From Roseisolibacter agri (GTDB lineage Bacteria > Gemmatimonadota > Gemmatimonadetes > Gemmatimonadales > Gemmatimonadaceae): a DNA stretch of 64,000 bases. This document shows, in pieces, positions 29,294 through 38,870 of this stretch (its first letter is position 1; each line of letters begins with the position of its first letter). The position numbers were made by a program, and so were the translations under genes. The notes below the pieces were generated by a model that made no database searches, was not told the origin of the DNA, and saw nothing but the letters and a program-made list of their open reading frames with translations. The stretch is from assembly GCF_030159095.1 (NCBI RefSeq), contig NZ_BRXS01000006.1, positions 1 to 64,000 of the forward strand, written 5' to 3'.

Positions 29294-30987
29294 CCGGCGG
29301 CGGGCCTCCCGAGGCATTCGGCGACGACTCGCCAGCGCGCGAAGCGCCAGGCGCCATCGATCCGACGCCCGCACCGGCACCGGCGGTGCGTCGGACGATG
29401 GGCGGTGGTCGCGCGGCCGCGCTGGTCGGCATCGGCATCCTCGCGTCGCGCGTCCTGGGGCTGGTGCGCCAGGGGACGTTCAGCCACTACTTCGGCGCGG
29501 GCGCCGTGGCGGATGCGTTCAACGCCGCGATGCGCATCCCCAACTTCCTGCAGAACCTGTTCGGGGAAGGCGTCCTCTCGGCGTCGTTCATCCCGGTCTA
29601 CGCGGGGTTGATCGGGCGCGACGAGCGCGAGGCCGCCGACCGCGTCGCCGGAGCCGTCGGCGTGCTCCTCGCGCTGACGACCGCGGTCCTGACGCTCGCC
29701 GGGATCGTCGCGACGCCGCTGCTCGTGCGATCCGTCGCCGTCGGCTTCGATGCTCCGACGCGTGAGCTGACCATCCAGCTCGTGCGCATCGTCTTTCCCG
29801 GCATCGGGCTCCTCGTCGGATCGGCGTGGTGCCTCGGCATCCTCAACAGCCACCGACGCTTCCTGCTGTCGTACCTCTCGCCGGTCGCCTGGAACCTGGT
29901 GATCATCGGCGCGCTTGTGGCGTGGGGTGGACGCGCGGCCGAGGCGCGCCTCGCGACCATCGTGGCGTGGGCGGCGGTCGCCGGGAGCGCGCTGCAGCTG
30001 CTCGTGCAGGTGCCGACGGTGCGGCGGGTCGCCCCGCTGCTGCGCGCCTCGCTCGGCCGCGGTGACCCGAACGTACGACAGGTGCTCCGCAGCTTCGCAC
30101 CGGTGCTTGTCGGGCGTGGCGTCGTGCAGATCAGCTCCTACATCGACAGCAGCCTCGCGAGCCTCGTCGCCAAGGGCGCGGTGACCGTGTTCACCAACGC
30201 GCAGTCGCTCTCGCTGCTGCCCGGGAGCCTGTTCGGCATGGCGGTGACGGCGGCCGAGCTCCCGGCGATGGCCAGCCTGCACGGTGCGTCGGACGAGGTC
30301 GCCCGCCAGCTCTGCGCGCGGCTCGCCAGGTCGCTCCGCCGCATCGCGTTCTTCGTCGTGCCGTCGGCGGCGGCCTTCCTCGCGCTCGGCGACGTGCTGG
30401 CGGGGGCGGTGTTCGGCTACGGGCGCTTCACGCGCACGGACGTCCTGTGGGTCTGGGCCACGCTCGCGGGCTCCTCGATCGGGCTGCTGGCGTCGACGCA
30501 GGGACGGCTCTACGCGTCGACGTTCTACGCGCTGAAGGACACGCGCACTCCCCTGCGCTTCGCGCTCGTGCGCATCGCGCTCACGCTGATCCTCGGCTAC
30601 CTCGCCGCGCGGCACGTGCCGCGGCTGCTCGGCATCGATCCACGGTGGGGGACGGTGGGTTTGACGGCCAGCGCGGGCATCGTCGGCTGGATCGAGTACG
30701 CGTTGCTGCGTGGAGCGCTGGCGGCGCGCATCGGAGCGGTCGGGGTACCCGCGCGCACGATGACCCGCTTCTGGCTCGCCGCCGCGGTGGCCGCGGGGGT
30801 GGGGTGGGGGACCAAGCTGCTGCTCGGGTCGATGATCCGGGGCCCGGCCGCACTGGTCACGGCCGCCGTGACCTGTGGCGTCTTCGGCGCGACCTACCTC
30901 GCCATCACGGCCGCGCTCGGTGAGGGCGAGGCGGCGGAGCTGTTGGCGCGGGTGCGGGCGCGCGTGGGCGCGCGGGCGCGGCGATGA
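29290..30987 (+). CDS. murJ: Lipid II flippase MurJ
   Basis: MurJ moves lipid II across the inner membrane for peptidoglycan synthesis. The 565-residue product has about 14 hydrophobic segments after a ~35-residue Pro/Ala N-terminus. It shows the family start ASRVLGLVRQGTFSHYFGAGAVADAFNAAMRIPNFLQNLFGEG (given here only as signature), with the conserved Arg and Asp. GTGA overlap with bshC upstream and ATGA overlap with uvrC downstream place it in one operon. Confidence 0.93.
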   Translation: MTGGGPPEAFGDDSPAREAPGAIDPTPAPAPAVRRTMGGGRAAALVGIGILASRVLGLVRQGTFSHYFGAGAVADAFNAAMRIPNFLQNLFGEGVLSASFIPVYAGLIGRDEREAADRVAGAVGVLLALTTAVLTLAGIVATPLLVRSVAVGFDAPTRELTIQLVRIVFPGIGLLVGSAWCLGILNSHRRFLLSYLSPVAWNLVIIGALVAWGGRAAEARLATIVAWAAVAGSALQLLVQVPTVRRVAPLLRASLGRGDPNVRQVLRSFAPVLVGRGVVQISSYIDSSLASLVAKGAVTVFTNAQSLSLLPGSLFGMAVTAAELPAMASLHGASDEVARQLCARLARSLRRIAFFVVPSAAAFLALGDVLAGAVFGYGRFTRTDVLWVWATLAGSSIGLLASTQGRLYASTFYALKDTRTPLRFALVRIALTLILGYLAARHVPRLLGIDPRWGTVGLTASAGIVGWIEYALLRGALAARIGAVGVPARTMTRFWLAAAVAAGVGWGTKLLLGSMIRGPAALVTAAVTCGVFGATYLAITAALGEGEAAELLARVRARVGARARR

Positions 30988-32933
30988 GCGACGACGGCCT
31001 GCGTCGTGCCCAGAACGCGACCGACCCCGACGGGTATTACGACCCGATGATCGCGCCTCCCGAATCCGTCGTCTCCAAGCTCCCGCACCTCCCCGAGTCG
31101 CCCGGCGTCTACCTGTGGAAGGACGCCGAGGGCGTCGTGCTGTACGTGGGCAAGGCCAAGCGGCTGCGCTCGCGCGTGCGCAGCTACTTCGCGAGCGACC
31201 ACGCCACGAGCCCGAAGACGCGCGGGCTCGTGCGCAACATCCGCGATCTCGAGACGATCGTGGTGCCCACCGAGGCGCACGCGCTCATCCTCGAGGCGAA
31301 CCTGATCAAGGAGTACCGGCCGCGCTTCAACATCGCGCTCCGGGACGACAAGTCGTATCCGTACATCAAGGTCACCGTCCAGGAGCCGTTCCCGCGCGTG
31401 TTCGTGACGCGCCGGCTGCAGAGCGACGGCGCCCGGTACTTCGGGCCGTACACCGACGTCGGCGCGATGCGGCGCGCGCTCAACGTCGTGAAGCGCATCT
31501 TCACCGTGCGGTCGTGCAACTACGACATGCCGCGCGAGATGCCCGAGCGCGCCTGCCTCGACTTCGCCATCAAGCGCTGCAAGGCTCCCTGCATCTTCAA
31601 CCAGACGCAGGAGGACTACGGCACGATGATCGACGAGGTGCTCGTCTTCCTCGACGGGAAGACCGCGGAGGTCGCCCGCCGCATCAACGCGCGCATGGCG
31701 GAGGCGGCGGAGAACCTCGACTTCGAGCGGGCGGCCGAGCTGCGCGACGCGCTGCGGCACCTGGAGCGCATGGAGGAGCCGACGGTCGTCCTCGAGATCG
31801 AGGGCGGTGACCGCGACGTGGTGGGCTACGCGCGCGACGGCGACGACGCCTGCGTGGCGATCATGCGCATCCGCGGCGGCAAGCTGCTGGCGCGCGACCA
31901 CCGGTTCCTCGAGAACACCGACGGCGACGAGGACCCGGCCGTGCTCGCGGCCTTCCTCGCGCGCAGCTACCTGGGGAGCGAGGAGCGCGCGGCGGAGCTG
32001 CTGGTGCCGTTCGACTTCGAGGACCGCGAGGTGCTGGAGCAGTCGCTGCAGCGCACGCGCGTCGTGGTGCCGCAGCGCGGCTCGCGCCGGCAGCTCGTCG
32101 ACCTCGCGCAGCAGAACGCCCGGCATCTGCTGGAGGAGTTCAAGCTCTCGACGATGGAGGCCGACGAGCGCGCCGCCGATCCGGTCTACGAGCTGCAGCG
32201 CGAGCTCGGGCTGAAGAAGGTGCCGCGGGCGCTCGTCTGCTTCGACATCTCGCACGCGCAGGGCACGGACACGGTCGCGTCGTGCGTCTGGTTCGAGAAC
32301 GGGCGCGCCAAGCGCGCCGAGTATCGCAAGTTCAAGGTCGAGACGGTCGTCGGCATCGACGACTTCGCGTCGATGAAGGAGGTCGTCGGCCGCTACTTCC
32401 GCCGCCGCCTCGAGGAGGAGCGTCCGCTGCCGGACCTCGTGGTCATCGATGGCGGAAAGGGGCAGCTCAACGCCGCGAAGGAGGCGATGGACTCCGTCGG
32501 CCTGTCCGACATGCCGATGATCTCGCTCGCCAAGCGCGAGGAGGAGGTCTTCGTCATCGGACGCAGCGACCCGCTGCGCATGCCGCGGCGCTCGCCCGCG
32601 CTCCGGATGCTGCAGCAGGCGCGCGACGAGGCGCACCGCTTCGCGGTCACCTTCCAGCGCAAGCGGCGGACGATCCGCACCGTCACGTCCGAGCTGCTCA
32701 AGATCCCCGGCGTCGGGCCGATCAAGCGCCGGCAGCTGCTGACGCACTTCGGCAGCATCCAGGGGCTGCGCGAGGCGACGCCCGCCGCGGTGGCCGAGCT
32801 TCCGGGCTGGACGGAGGCGAGCGCGCGCAAGATGCTCGACGGCCTCGCGGCGAGCGACCCGACGAAGCCGTCCGCACCGATGCCAGCGCCCGCGCTGGCT
32901 GCGGACGACGAGGGCACGGCACCCGCGAGCTGA
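30984..32933 (+). CDS. uvrC: Excinuclease ABC subunit C
   Basis: UvrC makes both incisions in nucleotide excision repair. The 649-residue protein has the N-terminal GIY-YIG nuclease (PGVYLWKDAEGVVLYVGKAK, ~42-60), a UVR domain (ENLDFERAAELRDALRHLE, ~240), the RNase H-like domain with LVCFDISHAQGTDTVAS and VVIDGGKGQLNAA, and tandem HhH at the end (LKIPGVGPIKRRQLLTHFGS). Family length is normal. A cysteine cluster (CLDFAIKRCKAPC) is also present. Confidence 0.96.
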   Translation: MSDDGLRRAQNATDPDGYYDPMIAPPESVVSKLPHLPESPGVYLWKDAEGVVLYVGKAKRLRSRVRSYFASDHATSPKTRGLVRNIRDLETIVVPTEAHALILEANLIKEYRPRFNIALRDDKSYPYIKVTVQEPFPRVFVTRRLQSDGARYFGPYTDVGAMRRALNVVKRIFTVRSCNYDMPREMPERACLDFAIKRCKAPCIFNQTQEDYGTMIDEVLVFLDGKTAEVARRINARMAEAAENLDFERAAELRDALRHLERMEEPTVVLEIEGGDRDVVGYARDGDDACVAIMRIRGGKLLARDHRFLENTDGDEDPAVLAAFLARSYLGSEERAAELLVPFDFEDREVLEQSLQRTRVVVPQRGSRRQLVDLAQQNARHLLEEFKLSTMEADERAADPVYELQRELGLKKVPRALVCFDISHAQGTDTVASCVWFENGRAKRAEYRKFKVETVVGIDDFASMKEVVGRYFRRRLEEERPLPDLVVIDGGKGQLNAAKEAMDSVGLSDMPMISLAKREEEVFVIGRSDPLRMPRRSPALRMLQQARDEAHRFAVTFQRKRRTIRTVTSELLKIPGVGPIKRRQLLTHFGSIQGLREATPAAVAELPGWTEASARKMLDGLAASDPTKPSAPMPAPALAADDEGTAPAS

Positions 32934-32965
32934 GCGTCGCGCGGACGCTCGACAGCCGGCGGTCA

Positions 32966-32986
32966 CGGCGTGTAGCCTTCACGCCG
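32966..32986 (+). other. Hairpin between uvrC and thrC
   Basis: A 7-bp perfect stem (CGGCGTG / CACGCCG) with a TAGCCTT loop lies 20 bases before thrC. It has no U-tract, so it is only a weak terminator candidate. Confidence 0.4.
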
Positions 32987-33005
32987 ACCTCAACCCCGCG
33001 CACTC

Positions 33006-34178
33006 GTGCCCCTCTGGACTCTGCACTGCTCGGCCTGCGACTACGCGCAGCCGGGCGACCAGCCCGCCGGCGTCTGCCCGGCCTGCGGCCAGCCGCTCCT
33101 CGCGCAGTACGACGCCGTCGCGGTCGACGCGCGCGCCCCGCACTGGAGCCTCTGGCGCTACGCGCCCGTCCTGCCGCTCGCCGCCGGTGAGACGCCGGTC
33201 ACGCTCGGCGAGGGGATGACGCCGCTGGCCGACGCGCCGTCGCTCGCGCGTCAGGTAGGCGTGCGGCGTCTCTGGATCAAGGACGAGGGGCGCAACCCGA
33301 CGGCGTCGTTCAAGGCGCGCGGAATGAGCGCGGCCGTGACGCGCGCGCGCGCGCTGGGCGCGGCGGGGCTGGTCGTTCCGACCGCGGGCAACGCCGGCGC
33401 CGCGATCGCCGCGTACGCCGCGGCCGCGGGCCTGCCGGTGAAGGTCTTCGCGCCGCGCACCACGCCGCCCGCGATCCTCATGACGATCGCCGCGCTGGGC
33501 GCCGACCTGCAGCTGATCGACGGCCACATCGGCGACGCCGGCAAGCTCGCGACCGCGTTCGCGAACGAGAGCGGCTGGATGAACGTCAGCACGCTCCGCG
33601 AGCCGTACCGCGTCGAGGGCATGAAGACGATGGGCTACGAGGTCGTCGAGCAGCTCGACGGCCGCGTGCCCGATGCGATCGTCTATCCGACCGGCGGCGG
33701 CGAGGGCACGATCGGCATCTGGAAGGCGCTCGGCGAGATGCGCGACTGGGGCTGGCTGCGGTCGGACGTGCGCATGCCGCGCATGATCGTCGCGCAGAGC
33801 TCGGGCTGCGCGCCCATCGTCCGCGCCTTCGCGGCGGGCGCCGACCGTGCCGAGCCGTGGGAGAATCCGGTGACGTACGCGGCCGGCCTGCGCGTGCCCG
33901 GGCCGCTCGGCGACCGGCTCCTGCTGCGCGTGCTGCGCGAGAGCGCGGGCGACGCGGTCGCGGTACCGGACGACGTCACGCGCGATGCGACGCGTGCGCT
34001 GTCGACGGCGACCGGCATCGATGCCGCGCCGGAGGGCGGCTGCGCGCTGGCGGTCGTCGACCGCATGGTCCGCGAGGGGCGACTCTCGCGTGACGCGGAG
34101 GTCGTGGTGTTCAACACCGGCAGCGGCGCGTCGTATCGCCGGGAGAGCAGCGACCTGGCGGCGGAGGCGCGCGGGTGA
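33006..34178 (+). CDS. thrC: Threonine synthase
   Basis: This PLP enzyme converts O-phosphohomoserine to threonine. The 390-residue product begins with a zinc ribbon (CSACDY...CPACGQ), common in archaeal-type ThrC. The PLP lysine lies in NPTASFKARGMSAAV (near residue 102); phosphate-binding PTGGGEGTIGIWKA and PTAGNAGAAIAAYA follow. The GTG at 33006 is the only start that keeps the zinc ribbon. Its stop overlaps the larC start. Confidence 0.93.
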   Translation: MPLWTLHCSACDYAQPGDQPAGVCPACGQPLLAQYDAVAVDARAPHWSLWRYAPVLPLAAGETPVTLGEGMTPLADAPSLARQVGVRRLWIKDEGRNPTASFKARGMSAAVTRARALGAAGLVVPTAGNAGAAIAAYAAAAGLPVKVFAPRTTPPAILMTIAALGADLQLIDGHIGDAGKLATAFANESGWMNVSTLREPYRVEGMKTMGYEVVEQLDGRVPDAIVYPTGGGEGTIGIWKALGEMRDWGWLRSDVRMPRMIVAQSSGCAPIVRAFAAGADRAEPWENPVTYAAGLRVPGPLGDRLLLRVLRESAGDAVAVPDDVTRDATRALSTATGIDAAPEGGCALAVVDRMVREGRLSRDAEVVVFNTGSGASYRRESSDLAAEARG

Positions 34179-35395
34179 CGCAGCGCATCGCCATCCTCGA
34201 CCCGTTCAGCGGGATCGCGGGTGACATGCTCCTGGGCGCGCTCGTGGCGGTCGGGCTGGACCCCGACTGGCTGCGCGCGCTGCCCGCGACGCTCGGGCTG
34301 GACGGCGTGCGCGTCGACGTCCGGTCCGTGCAGCGCGCGGGCATCGGCGCAGTGAAGGTGGACTTCGAGATCCCGCCGCAGCCGCACGGCCGGCACCTCT
34401 CGCAGATCCGCAAGCTCGTCGCGGCGGCGGGCGCCGTACCCGAGCCGGTGCGTGAGCAGGCGGACCGCGTCTTCACGCTGATTGCCGAGCAGGAGGCGGA
34501 GATCCACGGGACGACGGTGGAGCGCGTGCACCTGCACGAGGTCGGGGCGGTAGACGCGATCCTCGACGTCGTCGGCGGCGTGTGGGGCCTTCACCTGCTC
34601 GGTGTCGAGCGCGTGTTCTGCGGACCGATCCAGGTGGGCGACGGCTTCGTGCGCGCCGCGCACGGCGTGCTGCCGGTGCCCGCGCCTGCGACGCTCCGCA
34701 TCCTCGAGGGGCTGCGCGTGCGTCCGGGCCCCGACGGCGCGGGCGAGCTCGTGACGCCGACGGGCGCCGCGCTCGCGCGCGTGCTCTCGGAGGGCGCGGC
34801 ACCACGCGAGTACGTGCCGCGCCGCAGCGGCTTCGGGGCGGGCACGAAGGAGTTTCCCGACCGCGCCAACGCGCTCCGCGTCGTGCTCGCCGACGTTGCA
34901 ACGGTGGAGGACGAGCAGGTGCCCGATCACGAGGCGCTCGCGCTGCTCGCCGCTGACGTCGACGACATGAGCGGCGAGTATCTCGCGGCGGCGGCGGACG
35001 CGATCCGTGCGGCGGGCGCGCTCGACGTGGTGCTGCTGCCCACGATGATGAAGAAGGGGCGTCCCGGCACGCGCCTCGAGGTGCTCGCGCGACCCGAGGA
35101 CGTGCCGCAGCTGGAGTCGCGCATCTTCGCGCACACCACCACGATCGGCGTCCGCGTCTCGCGCGTCGCGCGACTCGCGCTCGCGCGCGCCGAGCACCGA
35201 ATCGCGGTGGATGGGCACCACGTGCGCGTGAAGGTGAGTCGCACGCCGGACGGCCGGGCGCGTGTGAAGCCCGAGTTCGAGGACGTGGCGGCCGCGGCCG
35301 CCGCGACGGGGCGCTCGTCCATCGAAGTGGCCGAGTCCGCCATGCGCGCCGCAGCCGCGCTGATCGCGCAGGGAACGTTGCCTGACGCGAGGTAA
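34175..35395 (+). CDS. larC: LarC, nickel-pincer cofactor biosynthesis protein (DUF111)
   Basis: LarC inserts nickel, at the cost of CTP, to finish the pincer nucleotide cofactor of lactate racemase and related enzymes. The 406-residue product has the family start ILDPFSGIAGDMLLGALV, HLHEVGAVDAILDVVG, the hinge region, and the C-terminal PTMMKKGRPGTRLEVL. Some LarC genes need a frameshift to join the two halves; here it is one frame. larA, larB and larE are absent from the window. GTGA overlap with thrC. Confidence 0.9.
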   Translation: MTQRIAILDPFSGIAGDMLLGALVAVGLDPDWLRALPATLGLDGVRVDVRSVQRAGIGAVKVDFEIPPQPHGRHLSQIRKLVAAAGAVPEPVREQADRVFTLIAEQEAEIHGTTVERVHLHEVGAVDAILDVVGGVWGLHLLGVERVFCGPIQVGDGFVRAAHGVLPVPAPATLRILEGLRVRPGPDGAGELVTPTGAALARVLSEGAAPREYVPRRSGFGAGTKEFPDRANALRVVLADVATVEDEQVPDHEALALLAADVDDMSGEYLAAAADAIRAAGALDVVLLPTMMKKGRPGTRLEVLARPEDVPQLESRIFAHTTTIGVRVSRVARLALARAEHRIAVDGHHVRVKVSRTPDGRARVKPEFEDVAAAAAATGRSSIEVAESAMRAAAALIAQGTLPDAR

Positions 35396-35409
35396 GTCGT
35401 AGCGGCTGC

Positions 35410-35438
35410 TTGATTTCGGCCCTGTGCCCTCATAGGTT
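35410..35438 (+). promoter_or_regulatory. Putative sigma-70-like promoter for the PDZ/radical-SAM gene
   Basis: TTGATT (35410-35415) and TAGGTT (35433-35438) are separated by 17 bases, 15 bases after larC. Each hexamer matches consensus at four of six positions. It would drive the downstream PDZ/radical-SAM gene and possibly der. Confidence 0.4.
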
Positions 35439-35507
35439 CAGTGAGCCCGCCACGGTGGGCGTCATCGGGCCGTCCGACGCGAGGTCGCCGGCCGGCAGAG
35501 TCTCTGC

Positions 35508-35537
35508 GGGGGAAGCCAGCCGCCCGGCGCTTCCCCC
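35508..35537 (+). other. Hairpin in leader of the PDZ/radical-SAM gene
   Basis: A 9-bp perfect stem (GGGGGAAGC / GCTTCCCCC) with a GC-rich loop ends 25 bases before the chosen GTG start. No U-tract follows. It could be a weak terminator of larC or a leader structure. Confidence 0.45.
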
Positions 35538-35562
35538 GTTCCGTGTCCGTGAGGTCGCCCTA

Positions 35563-36858
35563 GTGGTCCGCGTCTCGAGAGTGCAGCCCGGTAGCTTCGC
35601 CGATCGACTGGGCATCGTCGTCGGCACGCAGCTGCTCGCCATCAACGGCCGCGAGCTCGCCGACTTCATCGACTGGGAGTTCCTCAGCGGCGACGACCGC
35701 TTCGTCCTCGACGCGAAGCAGCCCGACGGCGCGACCGTCGCGCTCGAGGTCGTGCGCCCGGAAGGCGAGTCGTTCGGCCTGGAGCTCGAGCCGCCCACGA
35801 TCCGCCGCTGCGCGAACCGCTGCGAGTTCTGCTTCATCGAGGGGCTGCCCAAGGGGCTGCGGAAGCCGCTGTACGTCCGCGACGACGACTACCGCCTGTC
35901 GTTCGCGTACGGCAACTTCGCGACGCTCTCGAACCTCAAGGACCGCGACTTCGAGCGCATCATCGAGTACCGGCTCTCGCCGCTGTACGTCTCGGTGCAT
36001 GCGACGCCGTGGGAGGCGCGCAAGGTTCTGCTCAACAACCCGCGCGTCCCGAACATCATCGAGCAGCTCACGCGGCTGAAGGACGGCGGCATCCAGTACC
36101 ACTGCCAGATGGTCGTGGTGCCGGGCCTCAACGATGGCGACGTCCTCGAGGCCTCGCTGCGGGACCTCTGGAACCTCGGCGACGCGGTGCTGTCGGTGGC
36201 CCTCGTGCCCGTGGGCGTGACCCAGTTCTCGCACCTCTACACCGGCAAGCCGATGGATGCGGAGAACTCCGGGCGCATCCTCGACGCGGTGGAGCGGTGG
36301 GAGGCGCGCGCCCTGGCGGAGCGTGGCGACCGCTGGGTGTTCGGCTCGGACGAGCTGTACCTGCTGGCGCGCCGCGAGCTGCCCGACGCGGAGCACTACG
36401 GCGACTTCTCGCAGATCGAGAACGGCGTCGGCGCGGTCACCGCGCTCCGCGAGCGCGTGGCCGAGGGGCTCTCGACGCTGCCGCGGCTCGAGGGAAAGCG
36501 CATCGGCGTCGTCACCGGTGTGTCGATGGGCGACCTGATGCCGCCGCTGCTCGACCAGCTCACCCGGCAGACCGGCGCGCACTTCGAGCTGATCCCCACG
36601 GTCAACTCGCTCTTCGGTCCCACCACGACGACCGCCGGCCTGCTGGTCGGCGCGGACATCCGGCGCGCCCTCGATGGCCGCGACGATCTCGATCTCGCGC
36701 TGATCCCAGCCGAGTGCATCAACGACTCGGGCGTGTTCCTCGACGACGAGCCGTTTGTCGTCGTGCGCGAGTCGCTGCCCATGCCCGTCTATCCGTCGTA
36801 CGACTTCATCGACGTGCTCGCGCTCGAAGGCGAGCCGGCGCTGTCCAGCGCGGCCTGA
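35563..36858 (+). CDS. DUF512 family PDZ / radical-SAM-like iron-sulfur protein
   Basis: The 431-residue protein starts with a PDZ-like domain (VQPGSFADRLGIVVGTQLLAING) and carries CANRCEFCFIEGLPKG near residue 85, a radical-SAM-like cysteine set. It ends in a DUF512 domain (PTVNSLFGPTTTTAGLLVG). The frame opens at a TTG at 35410, but the GTG at 35563 has GAGGT seven bases upstream and starts at the PDZ domain. The family is widespread and often adjacent to der, as here; its reaction is unknown. Confidence 0.82.
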   Translation: MVRVSRVQPGSFADRLGIVVGTQLLAINGRELADFIDWEFLSGDDRFVLDAKQPDGATVALEVVRPEGESFGLELEPPTIRRCANRCEFCFIEGLPKGLRKPLYVRDDDYRLSFAYGNFATLSNLKDRDFERIIEYRLSPLYVSVHATPWEARKVLLNNPRVPNIIEQLTRLKDGGIQYHCQMVVVPGLNDGDVLEASLRDLWNLGDAVLSVALVPVGVTQFSHLYTGKPMDAENSGRILDAVERWEARALAERGDRWVFGSDELYLLARRELPDAEHYGDFSQIENGVGAVTALRERVAEGLSTLPRLEGKRIGVVTGVSMGDLMPPLLDQLTRQTGAHFELIPTVNSLFGPTTTTAGLLVGADIRRALDGRDDLDLALIPAECINDSGVFLDDEPFVVVRESLPMPVYPSYDFIDVLALEGEPALSSAA

Positions 36859-36884
36859 CGCGCGATCGCTCCCGCAAGGAATTC

Positions 36885-38222
36885 ATGAGTCTTCCGGTCG
36901 TCGCCCTCGTCGGTCGTCCGAACGTCGGCAAGTCGCAGCTGTTCAACCGTCTCGTCGGGCAGCACCAGGCCATCGTCAGCGAGGAGGCGGGCACCACGCG
37001 TGACCGGCACTTCGGCCGCGTCGAGTGGAATGGGCGCTCCTTCTGGCTCGTCGACACCGGCGGCCTGGTGGAGGACTCGACGGTCCCGATGGACGTCGAG
37101 ATCCGCAAGCAGGTGGTGCAGGCGATCGGCGAGGCCGATCTCCTTCTCTTCGTCGCCGACGCGCGCGTGGGCGTGCACCCGAGCGACGCGCGCGTGGTGG
37201 ACCTGCTGCGCGGGTCGGGCAAGCCGTTCCTGCTCGTCGCCAACAAGGTCGACAACCCGCAGAGCTCGGACTTCTACGAGTTCTATCGGCTGAACGCCGG
37301 CGATCCGATCCCAGTGTCCGCCGCGAACGGCACGAACTCGGGCGACCTGCTCGACGAGATCACGCAGCGCCTGCCCGACCAGGACGAGGCGATTCCGGAG
37401 GCGCTGCGCGTCGCGGTCATCGGCCGTCCCAACGTCGGCAAGTCGTCGTTCGTGAACCGCCTCCTCGGCGAGGAGCGTCTGGTCGTCACCGACGTCGCGG
37501 GCACGACGCGCGACTCGATCGACACGCCCATGCGCTACCACGGGCGCGACCTGATCTTCGTCGACACCGCCGGCCTGCGCCGCCAGTCGAAGATCGACGA
37601 CGGCGTCGAGTTCTACTCGTCGCTGCGCACGCGGCGCGCGATCGAGGGCGCGGACATCTGCGTCCTCATGATCGACGCGACGCTCGGCCTCGAGAACCAG
37701 GATCTCAAGATCGCGACGCTGGCGTGGGAGGCCGGGCGCGGGCTGATCATGGTCGTGAACAAGTGGGACCTGAAGGAGAAGGACGGGAAGACCGCCGACA
37801 AGTTCAAGAAGGAGGCGATCGAGAAGGTCCCGTACCTCGCCTTCGTGCCGTGGATCTTCACCTCCGCGCTCACCGGCCAGCGCGTCACGCGCGTGCTCGA
37901 GACGATCGTCGAGGTCGAGTCGGAGTGGCGCAAGCGGATCCCGACGTCGCAGGTGAACGAGACGCTGGAGTCGCTGGTGCAGCGCCTGCAGCCGCCGCAG
38001 GCGGCCGGTCGCGAGGTACGCCTCCTGTACGGCACGCAGGTCACGGCGGCGCCGCCGACGATCGCGATCTTCGGCAACAACCCGGACGCGGTCGCGGAGC
38101 ACTACATCCGCTACCTGCACAACGGCTTCCGCGCGGAGTACGGCTTCACGGGCGCGCCGCTGCGCATCGTGATGCGCCACAAGAACGCGCCCGACACGGA
38201 CCACCGCCGCGTGCGGGAGTAA
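36885..38222 (+). CDS. der: GTPase Der (EngA)
   Basis: Der is a double GTPase needed for 50S subunit assembly. The 445-residue product has two G domains, with P-loops GRPNVGKSQ (near 10) and GRPNVGKSS (near 185), DTGG and DTAG switch motifs, NKVD and NKWD, then a C-terminal KH-like domain (QAAGREVRLLYGTQ). The ATG is preceded by AAGGA at good spacing. Confidence 0.96.
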   Translation: MSLPVVALVGRPNVGKSQLFNRLVGQHQAIVSEEAGTTRDRHFGRVEWNGRSFWLVDTGGLVEDSTVPMDVEIRKQVVQAIGEADLLLFVADARVGVHPSDARVVDLLRGSGKPFLLVANKVDNPQSSDFYEFYRLNAGDPIPVSAANGTNSGDLLDEITQRLPDQDEAIPEALRVAVIGRPNVGKSSFVNRLLGEERLVVTDVAGTTRDSIDTPMRYHGRDLIFVDTAGLRRQSKIDDGVEFYSSLRTRRAIEGADICVLMIDATLGLENQDLKIATLAWEAGRGLIMVVNKWDLKEKDGKTADKFKKEAIEKVPYLAFVPWIFTSALTGQRVTRVLETIVEVESEWRKRIPTSQVNETLESLVQRLQPPQAAGREVRLLYGTQVTAAPPTIAIFGNNPDAVAEHYIRYLHNGFRAEYGFTGAPLRIVMRHKNAPDTDHRRVRE

Positions 38223-38228
38223 GCCACC

Positions 38229-38870
38229 ATGCACCCGGCGCTGGGACTCGTGGCGGCGTACCTCCTCGGCTCCGTGCCGGCGGCCTACCTGGCCGGCCGC
38301 GCACGAGGCGTGGATCTCCGGGCTCACGGCTCGGGAAACCTCGGCGCGACGAACGCGCTGCGCGTGCTCGGCTGGAGGATCGGGGTGCCGGTCTTCCTGT
38401 TCGACGCGCTGAAGGGCTTCATGCCCGCCTTCTGGTTCCCGACGTGGTTCGCCGCGCCGGGGCACTGGGCGATGGCGTACGGCCTGGCCGCGATCGTCGG
38501 ACACGTGAAGCCGGTGTTCCTGCTCGGGCGGGGCGGGGGAGGCGGGAAGGGGGTCGCCACGGCGGCCGGCGTCTTCCTCGGGCTCGCCCCGCTCGCGACG
38601 GCCGTCGCGATCCTGGCGTTCGCCGTGGTGGTCGCGGCGAGCGGCTTCGTCTCGCTCGGCTCCATCACTGCGGCCTTTGCCCTCGTCCTCGCGCTCGCGG
38701 CGACCGTCGGGGTGCGCGCGCCGGTGTTCGCGCTCGGCCTCGCGGTCGCGGTGTTCGTCGTCTGGTCGCATCGCGCGAACATCGGCCGGCTGCGGCGCGG
38801 CGAGGAGCACAGCTTCCGTCGCCGGCGGGAGGCATCGGCGCACGAGCCCGCGCAGGGGCCGACGCGATGA
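38229..38870 (+). CDS. plsY: Glycerol-3-phosphate acyltransferase PlsY
   Basis: PlsY acylates glycerol-3-phosphate from acyl-phosphate, the first step of phospholipid synthesis. The 213-residue membrane protein has the three family motifs: GSVPAAYLAGR, GSGNLGATNALRVLG and GRGGGGGKGVATAAGV, and about five hydrophobic segments. A 20-residue basic tail extends past the last helix. The stop overlaps the gpsA ATG, coupling it to synthesis of its substrate. Confidence 0.94.
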   Translation: MHPALGLVAAYLLGSVPAAYLAGRARGVDLRAHGSGNLGATNALRVLGWRIGVPVFLFDALKGFMPAFWFPTWFAAPGHWAMAYGLAAIVGHVKPVFLLGRGGGGGKGVATAAGVFLGLAPLATAVAILAFAVVVAASGFVSLGSITAAFALVLALAATVGVRAPVFALGLAVAVFVVWSHRANIGRLRRGEEHSFRRRREASAHEPAQGPTR

